Positions 1 through 5,323 of a DNA stretch of 5,323 nt are shown piece by piece. The position numbers and the translations under genes are program-made. Below the pieces are notes generated by a model. That model had not been told where the DNA came from, ran no database searches, and saw only the letters and a list, made by a program, of their open reading frames with translations. Source of the stretch: an uncultured Leucobacter sp. (GTDB lineage: Bacteria; Actinomycetota; Actinomycetes; Actinomycetales; Microbacteriaceae); the NCBI GenBank assembly GCA_945952575.1, contig CAMFIY010000219.1, positions 1-5,323 of the forward strand, written 5' to 3'. Numbering within the stretch: position 1 is the first letter of the stretch; each line of letters begins with the position of its first letter.

Positions 1-314
1 TCCGCACAGAACGTGGCACCTACTCGGCCGGGCGGCTCGTCATCACCTCCGGCGTCGCCGCGGGCACCGCGGTGCCGCTGGACGAGGGCACGCTCACGAT
101 CGGCCGCAGCGGCGACTCCAGCCTCGTCATCGTCGACGAATACACCTCCACGTACCACGCCAAGCTGACGCGCAGCGGCGGCCAGTGGATGCTCACCGAC
201 CTCGACTCGACCAACGGCACGAAGCTGAACGGCGTGCGCGTCACCGGCACCGTCCTCGTCCCGACCTTCACCCCCATCACCATCGGCACCACGACGTTCG
301 AGCTGAGGCCCTGA
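1..314 (+). CDS. fhaB: FHA-domain phosphothreonine-binding protein, C-terminal part (FhaB type, 5' end missing)
   Basis: Partial gene cut by the left edge. The first complete codon is at base 3 and the stop TGA is at 312-314, leaving 103 residues. They form nearly a whole forkhead-associated (FHA) domain, the module that binds phosphothreonine peptides. Visible FHA landmarks, numbered from the first visible residue, are Gly34-Arg35 (GRS), Ser49 and His52 in STYH, and Asn71-Gly72 in DSTNGT, ending in the beta strand TTFELRP at the C-terminus. A C-terminal FHA domain just upstream of a PP2C phosphatase gene is the arrangement of mycobacterial FhaB (FipA), a kinase substrate and reader linked to division and wall synthesis. 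The N-terminal region, which in FhaB carries the phosphorylated Thr, lies outside the window. The GTG at 72 is an internal Val codon inside the FHA fold, not a plausible start. One oddity is Tyr before the motif His where I recall Arg in mycobacterial FhaB. The FHA assignment is very secure; the fhaB name rests on gene order and similarity. Confidence 0.92.
   Translation, partial: RTERGTYSAGRLVITSGVAAGTAVPLDEGTLTIGRSGDSSLVIVDEYTSTYHAKLTRSGGQWMLTDLDSTNGTKLNGVRVTGTVLVPTFTPITIGTTTFELRP
305..308 (+). promoter_or_regulatory. Possible ribosome binding site of pstP
   Basis: GAGG lies 11 bases before the ATG at 320, inside the last codons of the FHA gene. It is the only reasonable Shine-Dalgarno-like sequence near this start. 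An AGG at 316-318 is too close to the ATG to serve. It supports ATG 320 over upstream in-frame codons, which would run back into the FHA gene and encode a non-PP2C, His/Arg-rich leader. Confidence 0.4.
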
Positions 315-319
315 CAGGT

Positions 320-1636
320 ATGGTCGCCTACGCGAGCGCGATCGGCTCCCATGTCGGGATGGTGCGATCCAACAACCAGGATTCCGGCTATGCGGGGCAC
401 CGGCTCTTCCTCGTCGCCGACGGCATGGGCGGCCACGCGGGCGGCGACGTCGCCTCCGCGCTCGCGACCCAGGCGATGGCGCGGGTCGACGCCCCGCTCG
501 AGCCGGCTCCGGGGCAGGATCCCGCGTCCTCGGAGACGAGTCCGAGCACCGGCCCCAGCCCTGCGGCGCTCGCGGATCCCGCAGCTGCCGCAGCCCTGCT
601 GCGCACCCAGCTGCAGCAGACCAATCGCATGCTCCGCGCCACGGTCGGCGATCGGCCCGAGCTCTCGGGCATGGGCACCACCTTCAGCGGCTTCCTGACG
701 GTCGGCAACCGGCTGGCCCTCGCCCACATCGGCGACTCGCGGCTCTATCTGCTGCGCGGCGAGAAGATGACGCAGATCACGAAGGACCACACCTTCGTGC
801 AGCGCCTGGTCGACAGCGGCCGCATCACCGAGGAGGAGGCGAAGACCCACCCCCGCCGCTCGGTGCTGATGCGCGTGCTCGGCGACGTGGAGTCCCAGCC
901 GGACATCGACACGGCCGTGCTCGACACCCTTCCCGGCGACGTGTGGCTGCTCTGCTCCGACGGTCTCTGCGGCTACGTCGAGGAGGCCGACATCGAGCGG
1001 ATCCTGCTCCGCCGCACTTCGCTGCAGGGCGCGGTCGACGCCCTGATCGACAAGAGCCTCTCCCTCGGCGCGCCCGACAACGTGACGGTGGTGCTGGTCG
1101 AGACCACCACGGATCAGGCGGCCGGCGGCGAGCAGCCCGCGCCGCGCTTCGCGGGATCCGCGGCGCACGAGGTCACGAGCACCGAGCCGGTCAGCACCGC
1201 GCGCAACCGGATCCTGAACCGCCGCCGGCTGGTGCGCCGCGCGACCCCGGTGGCCGAGAGCCACTTCGAGCCCCGGGTCGACGAGTACCTCAAGGAGCTC
1301 ATCGCCGAGACGAAGCGCCGCAATCGCCGACGCCGCATCCTCGGGGCTCTCGCGCTGCTCGCCATCATCGGCGCGATCGCGGGCGCCCTCGCCCTCGGCT
1401 ACCAGTGGACGCAGAGCCGCTACTTCGTCGGCACCGACGGGGAGACGGTGATCATCTACCGCGGCGTCGAGCAGAGCATCGGATCCTTCTCGCTCAGCTC
1501 GATCGCCGAGAACACCGAGATCCCGCTCAGCGCGCTCGACGGCAACGAGCAGCGCGCCATCAAGCGCACGCTCGCGGCCGGCTCCCTCGAGGAGGCCCGC
1601 GACATCGTGACCCGGCTGGGGGTGACGAAGGAATGA
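320..1636 (+). CDS. pstP: Membrane-anchored PP2C-type Ser/Thr protein phosphatase PstP
   Basis: 438-residue Mn/Mg-dependent phosphatase that removes phosphate from Ser/Thr kinases such as PknA/PknB and from their cell-wall and division substrates. PP2C motifs run in order: RSNNQD (Asp21), ADGMGGHAGG (Asp34), GMGTT (117-121), GDSR (138-141), SDGL (Asp214) and APDN (Asp253). The four Asp residues are the expected metal ligands, so the enzyme should be active. A Pro/Ala/Ser-rich stretch at about 58-88 sits between the second motif and GMGTT. After the catalytic domain (to about 260) comes a basic cytoplasmic linker with an Arg-rich stop (332-339), one membrane helix at about 340-363, and an outside segment of about 75 residues. 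It lacks the long Pro-rich tail I recall in mycobacterial PstP (about 514 residues). ATG 320 is chosen because the fold begins right after it and upstream codons overlap the FHA gene. It lies 5 bases after fhaB and overlaps rodA by 4 bases. The cluster position supports PstP strongly. Confidence 0.96.
   Translation: MVAYASAIGSHVGMVRSNNQDSGYAGHRLFLVADGMGGHAGGDVASALATQAMARVDAPLEPAPGQDPASSETSPSTGPSPAALADPAAAAALLRTQLQQTNRMLRATVGDRPELSGMGTTFSGFLTVGNRLALAHIGDSRLYLLRGEKMTQITKDHTFVQRLVDSGRITEEEAKTHPRRSVLMRVLGDVESQPDIDTAVLDTLPGDVWLLCSDGLCGYVEEADIERILLRRTSLQGAVDALIDKSLSLGAPDNVTVVLVETTTDQAAGGEQPAPRFAGSAAHEVTSTEPVSTARNRILNRRRLVRRATPVAESHFEPRVDEYLKELIAETKRRNRRRRILGALALLAIIGAIAGALALGYQWTQSRYFVGTDGETVIIYRGVEQSIGSFSLSSIAENTEIPLSALDGNEQRAIKRTLAAGSLEEARDIVTRLGVTKE
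1618..1625 (+). promoter_or_regulatory. Weak possible ribosome binding site of rodA
   Basis: A G-rich run ending in GGTGA (1621-1625) matches part of the extended Shine-Dalgarno sequence and ends 7 bases before the ATG at 1633. A better-looking GAAGGA (1627-1632) directly abuts the ATG and so has no usable spacer. With the ATGA overlap, rodA translation probably depends on ribosomes finishing pstP. Confidence 0.3.
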
Positions 1637-3027
1637 CGGACCAGTCCCAGCCCGTGCCCGTGAACTACGAGCGCACGCGCACCAGCGAGACGGTGCTGCA
1701 GCGGATCACCGCGATCCGCGCCCCCCGACAGCTGCGCCGGATGGAGCTCGCGCTCATCCTCTTCGCGCTCGCGATCGGCGTGGGCGCCGTGGTCATCATC
1801 GAGCTGACGGTGCTCGGACGTCTCACCACGACGCTGCTGCCCACCGGCGCGCTCTACATCGCCGCCATCCTCGGACTGCACATCGCCATCCGACTGCGCG
1901 CGCCGGACGCGGATCCGCTGATCGTGCCCGTGGCCACGCTGCTCAACTCGCTCGGGATCGCCATGATCTACCGCATCGACCTCGGCAAGCAGGTCGGCGG
2001 CTGGGAGGCGACCTCGATCCGGCAGCTGGTCTGGTCGGTCATCGCGCTCGTCGCGGCGATCGCGATCGTGCTCTTCCTGCGCAACCACCTCGTGCTGTTC
2101 CGCTACACCTACCTGATGGGGCTCGGCGCGCTGATCCTCCTGCTGCTGCCGATGTTCTTCGCACCGATCAACGGCGCCCGAGTGTGGGTCCGCCTCGGCA
2201 GCATGTCGTTCCAACCGGGCGAGATCGCGAAGATCATGCTCGCGATATTCTTCGCCGGCTATCTCGTGCGCAACCGGGATGCGCTGTCGATGGTGGGCAA
2301 GAAGTTCCTCGGCATCCGGTTCCCCCGCGGCCGCGACCTCGGACCGCTGATCGCGTTCTGGCTGATCGCGATGGCCGTGCTCGTGTTCCAGCGCGACCTC
2401 GGCACCTCGCTGCTCTACTTCGGCCTGTTCCTGTCGATGCTGTATCTCGCCACGGGCCGGGTGGGCTGGATCATCCTCGGTCTCGGACTCTTCCTCGTCG
2501 GCGGCGCGGTCGCCAGCCAGACGCTCAGCTACGTGAACAACCGCTTCGCCAACTGGCTCGATCCGTTCGCCGATCCCCTCGGCCAGAGCTACCAGCTCGT
2601 GCAGGGGCTCTTCGGCATGGCGAACGGGGGCATGACGGGCACCGGCCTCGGCCAGGGCTTCCCGGGCGACACCCCCGAGGCGCGCAGCGACTACATCATC
2701 CCGAGCCTCGGTGAGGAACTCGGCCTGATCGGCCTCTTCGTGGTGCTGGCCGCCTACCTGCTCCTGGTCGGCCGCGCCCTGCGCATCGGCTTCGCGGGAC
2801 AGGACGACTTCGGCAAGCTGCTCTCCGCAGGCCTCGGCTTCGCCGTCGCGCTGCAGGTCTTCATCGTGGTCGGCGGCGTGACCCGGGTCATCCCGCTCAC
2901 CGGCCTCACCGCGCCGTTCCTCGCGGCCGGCGGATCCTCGCTGGTCTCGAACTGGATCATCGTGGCGCTGCTGCTCCGGCTCTCCAACTCCGTGCGCAAC
3001 CGGCCGAAGCTGGTGATCCGCTCATGA
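1633..3027 (+). CDS. rodA: SEDS-family peptidoglycan glycosyltransferase RodA
   Basis: 464-residue polytopic membrane protein of the SEDS (shape, elongation, division, sporulation) family, which polymerises lipid II into glycan strands. After a cytoplasmic tail of about 36 residues there are many hydrophobic helices, the first at about 38-60; a SEDS protein usually has ten. Family signatures are NGARVWVRLG (from Asn180), FQPGEIAK (Glu197), FQRDLGTSL (Asp255), WLDPFADPLGQSYQ (from Trp308), GTGLGQG, and PEARSDYI followed by GEELG. Asp353 in that loop matches the essential extracytoplasmic catalytic Asp of RodA/FtsW. The C-terminal signature reads PFLAAGGSS, with Ala432 where most family members have Tyr before GG. 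FtsW is the alternative, but ftsW normally lies in the murein/division cluster, while this copy sits between pstP and pbpA as rodA does in Mycobacterium, and its length is close to mycobacterial RodA (about 469). ATG 1633 overlaps the pstP stop by 4 bases, and its own stop overlaps the pbpA start. Confidence 0.94.
   Translation: MTDQSQPVPVNYERTRTSETVLQRITAIRAPRQLRRMELALILFALAIGVGAVVIIELTVLGRLTTTLLPTGALYIAAILGLHIAIRLRAPDADPLIVPVATLLNSLGIAMIYRIDLGKQVGGWEATSIRQLVWSVIALVAAIAIVLFLRNHLVLFRYTYLMGLGALILLLLPMFFAPINGARVWVRLGSMSFQPGEIAKIMLAIFFAGYLVRNRDALSMVGKKFLGIRFPRGRDLGPLIAFWLIAMAVLVFQRDLGTSLLYFGLFLSMLYLATGRVGWIILGLGLFLVGGAVASQTLSYVNNRFANWLDPFADPLGQSYQLVQGLFGMANGGMTGTGLGQGFPGDTPEARSDYIIPSLGEELGLIGLFVVLAAYLLLVGRALRIGFAGQDDFGKLLSAGLGFAVALQVFIVVGGVTRVIPLTGLTAPFLAAGGSSLVSNWIIVALLLRLSNSVRNRPKLVIRS
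3012..3019 (+). promoter_or_regulatory. Probable ribosome binding site of pbpA (extended Shine-Dalgarno)
   Basis: GGTGATCC is fully complementary to the GGATCACC stretch near the conserved 3' end of bacterial 16S rRNA, and it ends 4 bases before the ATG at 3024. It lies inside the last codons of rodA (Leu-Val-Ile), so it must also satisfy coding constraints and could be chance. No classical GGAGG is present. Confidence 0.42.
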
Positions 3028-4505
3028 ACAAGCAGCTCAAATCCATCTCCCGCACCGTCTTCGGGATGTTCATCATCCTCTTCTTCGCGGTCACGATGAT
3101 CCAGTTCGTGAACGCCGACGCGCTGCGCGCGAACGAGCTCAACCAGCGCACCCAGAAGAACAGCTACAAGGTGGAGCGCGGTTCGATCCTGGTCGACGGG
3201 GATCCCGTGGCCTATTCGACCCCGACCGACGACGAGTACCGCTTCGTTCGCCAGTACTCCGACGGCAAGCTCTACGCGCCCGTCACCGGCTACTACTCCC
3301 GCCGCCAGGGCATGACGGGCCTCGAGGCCGCCATGAACGAGGATCTCTCCGGCACGAGCGGTGCCCAGTTCTTCAGCCGGATCATGCGCACCATCACCGG
3401 TGTCGAGCCGCAGGGCAGCGCCGTGGAGACGACGATCAGCCCGGCGGTGCAGGAGGCCGCGATGCAGGCCATGAAGGGCTACGACGGCGCGGTCGTCGCG
3501 ATCGAGCCCCGGACCGGCCGGATCCTCGCCATGGTCTCGACGCCGAGCTTCGACCCGAGCCTGCTCTCCTCCAACAACGACGCCGACATCATCGCGAACT
3601 ACGAGAAGCTGAACTCGAGCAGCAAGCGGCCGCTGGTCAATCGCGCGATCGCCGGCGACCTCTACCACCCGGGATCCACCTACAAGCTGATCACCGCCGC
3701 GGCGGCCATCGAGAGCGGCAAGGCGACGCCGAAGAGCACCTTCGACAACCCCGCCGCGCTGCAGCTGCCGCAGTCGTCCGCAGAGATGAAGAACGCCTCG
3801 CGCACGACCTGCGGCGGCGGCGCCAAGGTCTCGCTGCAGCAGGCGCTCGTGTACTCCTGCAACATCCCGATGGCCGAGCTCGCGATGAGCATGGACCGCG
3901 ACGCGGTGCCGAACATGGCGCACGCCTTCGGCTTCGACCAGGATCTCAGCATCCCGCTCGAGGTCACCCCGAGCAACGCCCCTCCGCCCCTCGATCAGGC
4001 GCAGGTCGCGATCTCGTCGATCGGTCAGCTCGACGTCCGGGCGACGCCCCTGCAGATGGCCATGGTCTCCGCCGGCATCGCGAACGGCGGCAAGGTGATG
4101 AAGCCGCAGCTGGTCGACCAGGTGATCGCGCCGGACCTGCGGGTCGAGAAGGATTTCACGCCCGAGGTCTTCAGCACGCCGATCTCCGCCGACACGGCGA
4201 AGACGCTCGGTGGGATGATGGAGCATGTCGTCAGCGACAACGACGGCACCGGCCACATGGCGGCCATCGACGGCGTGCGCGTCGCGGGCAAGACCGGCAC
4301 GGCCGAGAACGGATTCGACGAGAGCGGGGCCGAGCGGCCCTTCACCCTCTGGTTCACCGGCTTCGCGCCGGTGAACGATCCGAAGGTCGCGATCGCCGTC
4401 GTGATCGCGGACGGCGGCGGCGTCGCGCATCAGAACGTCGGGAGTTCGTACGACCTCCCCACAGCAGTTGGCAAGCAAGTGATGGAAGCGGTATTGAAGC
4501 AATGA
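3024..4505 (+). CDS. pbpA: Class B penicillin-binding protein PbpA (peptidoglycan D,D-transpeptidase)
   Basis: 493-residue enzyme, close to the 491 of mycobacterial PbpA, that cross-links peptide stems on glycan strands outside the membrane and is inhibited by beta-lactams. Residues about 11-30 form one uncleaved N-terminal membrane anchor after a short basic cytoplasmic tail. A class B dimerisation domain follows, with VERGSILVDGDPVAYS (50-65) and GYYSRRQGMTGLE leading to the transpeptidase domain. All three active-site motifs are intact: STYK (nucleophile Ser218, Lys221), SCN (278-280) and KTG (423-425). There is no N-terminal glycosyltransferase domain and no C-terminal PASTA repeat. The only two cysteines, Cys263 and Cys279, are both outside the membrane, and one lies within the SxN motif. 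The start is fixed by the ATGA overlap with rodA and by the normal length. Pairing with rodA fits a SEDS-bPBP synthase. The last codons are less GC-rich than the rest of the gene. Confidence 0.95.
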   Translation: MNKQLKSISRTVFGMFIILFFAVTMIQFVNADALRANELNQRTQKNSYKVERGSILVDGDPVAYSTPTDDEYRFVRQYSDGKLYAPVTGYYSRRQGMTGLEAAMNEDLSGTSGAQFFSRIMRTITGVEPQGSAVETTISPAVQEAAMQAMKGYDGAVVAIEPRTGRILAMVSTPSFDPSLLSSNNDADIIANYEKLNSSSKRPLVNRAIAGDLYHPGSTYKLITAAAAIESGKATPKSTFDNPAALQLPQSSAEMKNASRTTCGGGAKVSLQQALVYSCNIPMAELAMSMDRDAVPNMAHAFGFDQDLSIPLEVTPSNAPPPLDQAQVAISSIGQLDVRATPLQMAMVSAGIANGGKVMKPQLVDQVIAPDLRVEKDFTPEVFSTPISADTAKTLGGMMEHVVSDNDGTGHMAAIDGVRVAGKTGTAENGFDESGAERPFTLWFTGFAPVNDPKVAIAVVIADGGGVAHQNVGSSYDLPTAVGKQVMEAVLKQ

Positions 4506-5323
4506 GACCGGTTGCGGGAATCACATTCGGGGGACGCTACGAGCTGAGCTCGCGGATCGCCGTCGGCGGCATGGGCGAGGTCTGGAAGGCCAGCGACAGC
4601 ATCATCGGCCGCTCCGTCGCGATCAAGATCCTCAAGGACGAGTACATGGGGGATCCCGGGTTCCTCGAGCGCTTCCGCGCCGAGGCCCGGCACGCCGCCC
4701 TGGTCAACCACGAGGGCATCGCGAATGTCTTCGACTACGGTGAGGAGCAGGGCTCCGCGTACATCGTGATGGAGCTGGTGCCGGGCGAACCGCTCTCCGC
4801 GATCATCGAGCGCGAGGGCCGGCTGCCCTCCGATCGCGTGCTCGGGATCGTCGCGCAGACGGCGACGGCGCTGCAGGCCGCGCACGACGCGGGCCTCGTG
4901 CACCGCGACATCAAGCCCGGCAACCTGCTGATCACCCCCGAGGGCCGGGTCAAGATCACCGACTTCGGCATCGCCCGGATCGCCGACCAGGTGCCGCTCA
5001 CGGCGACCGGACAGGTGATGGGCACGGTGCAGTATCTCGCGCCCGAGCAGGCGAGCGGTCACACCGCGACGGCGCTGACCGACGTCTACTCGCTCGGCGT
5101 CGTCGCCTACGAGTGCCTCGCCGGCAAGCGGCCCTTCACCGGGGAGTCGCAGGTCGCCATCGCGATGGCGCAGATCAACGACGAGCCGCCGCCCCTGCCG
5201 ACCGATGTGCCCGACGAGGTGCAGCGGCTGGTGCTCACCTGCCTCGCGAAGGATCCGAAGGACCGTCCCGCGAGCGCCGCGAAGCTGGCCCAGGCCGCAG
5301 CCGCGCTGCATCGCGGCAATGTC
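4502..5323 (+). CDS. pknA: Ser/Thr protein kinase PknA, N-terminal kinase domain (3' end missing)
   Basis: Partial gene cut by the right edge; 274 residues are visible with no stop. It is a Hanks-type kinase controlling wall growth and division. Landmarks are the Gly-rich loop AVGGMGEVWKA (20-30), the ATP-binding Lys42 in VAIKILK, the helix-C Glu61, HRDIKPGN with catalytic Asp136 and Asn141, DFG (154-156), and APE (180-182). The activation loop carries Thr167 and Thr169 in PLTATG, matching the TxT pair autophosphorylated in mycobacterial PknA, and Thr175 in MGTVQY is the P+1-loop Thr. All catalytic residues are present, so an active kinase is expected. The C-lobe runs to about 270; the linker, membrane helix and short outside tail expected of PknA would lie beyond the window. 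PknA is preferred over PknB because it directly follows pbpA and its opening residues (MRPVAGITFGGRYEL) resemble PknA; without the C-terminus, PASTA repeats cannot be excluded. ATG 4502 overlaps the pbpA stop by 4 bases. The first dozen codons use rare choices (AGA, GTT, GGA, ACA). Confidence 0.92.
   Translation, partial: MRPVAGITFGGRYELSSRIAVGGMGEVWKASDSIIGRSVAIKILKDEYMGDPGFLERFRAEARHAALVNHEGIANVFDYGEEQGSAYIVMELVPGEPLSAIIEREGRLPSDRVLGIVAQTATALQAAHDAGLVHRDIKPGNLLITPEGRVKITDFGIARIADQVPLTATGQVMGTVQYLAPEQASGHTATALTDVYSLGVVAYECLAGKRPFTGESQVAIAMAQINDEPPPLPTDVPDEVQRLVLTCLAKDPKDRPASAAKLAQAAAALHRGNV

Noticed and set aside
185..319. N-terminal extension of the phosphatase reading frame back to base 185
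   Set aside because: The added residues are a His/Arg-rich out-of-frame reading of the FHA gene. The PP2C fold starts just after ATG 320, and GAGG precedes that ATG.
20..1264. Long open frame on the minus strand (414 codons) opposite fhaB and pstP
   Set aside because: It spans two well-identified + strand genes and shows only low-complexity Arg/Ala/Gly/His composition. It is a high-GC shadow.
943..1632. N-terminal extension of the rodA frame back to base 943
   Set aside because: This stretch is the pstP coding region read in another frame (Arg/Pro/Ala-rich). The SEDS protein begins at ATG 1633 with an ATGA overlap and a normal family length.
1627..1632. GAAGGA as the rodA ribosome binding site
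   Set aside because: It touches the ATG at 1633 with no spacer, and no suitable in-frame downstream start lies 5-12 bases after it.
2184..2714. A second + strand open frame inside rodA
   Set aside because: Its Arg/Pro/His-rich translation is an alternate-frame reading of a gene with clear SEDS motifs, and it has no supported start signal.
2754..4502. Long open frame on the minus strand (582 codons) opposite rodA and pbpA
   Set aside because: It lies antisense to two genes with intact family motifs. Its translation is rich in Arg, His, Asp, Val and Gly with no recognisable domain, as expected for the complement of GC-rich codons.
4430..5311. Long open frame on the minus strand (293 codons) opposite pknA
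   Set aside because: The + strand carries a complete set of kinase motifs over the same bases. The antisense translation has no recognisable domain.

Overview
The window is high-GC DNA (about two-thirds G+C by eye), densely coding, with every gene on the + strand. Gene order and protein content point to an actinobacterium. The proteins look most like the family Microbacteriaceae (for example Leucobacter or a relative), but that placement is an inference from remembered sequence style, not from a search.

Layout, left to right: (1) the 3' end of an FHA-domain phosphothreonine-reader gene (fhaB type), cut by the left edge; (2) a complete membrane-anchored PP2C-type Ser/Thr phosphatase (pstP); (3) a complete SEDS-family peptidoglycan glycosyltransferase (rodA); (4) a complete class B penicillin-binding protein transpeptidase (pbpA); (5) the 5' part of a Ser/Thr protein kinase (pknA), cut by the right edge inside or just after its kinase domain. 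This is the conserved actinobacterial order fhaB-pstP-rodA-pbpA-pknA, which in Mycobacterium is followed by pknB. The genes are tightly packed: a 5-base gap between fhaB and pstP, then three consecutive 4-base ATGA overlaps (pstP/rodA, rodA/pbpA, pbpA/pknA). There is no non-coding stretch above a few bases, and I see no promoter, terminator, RNA gene, mobile element or CRISPR array.

How the genes work together (family knowledge): RodA polymerises glycan strands from lipid II and PbpA cross-links them, forming a SEDS-bPBP synthase pair. PknA (and presumably PknB downstream) phosphorylates cell-wall and division proteins on Thr, PstP reverses this, and the FHA protein reads the phosphothreonine marks. 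The operon therefore puts a wall-building machine and its phosphorylation control under one transcript.

I do not see a previously undescribed system. The points worth a second look are modest: the run of ATGA couplings, a Pro/Ala/Ser-rich insert inside the phosphatase domain, a probable disulfide beside the PbpA active site, an altered FHA motif, a sharp local drop in GC at the pbpA/pknA junction, and a strong excess of the hexamer GGATCC, partly linked to a codon-context bias at Asp-Pro pairs.
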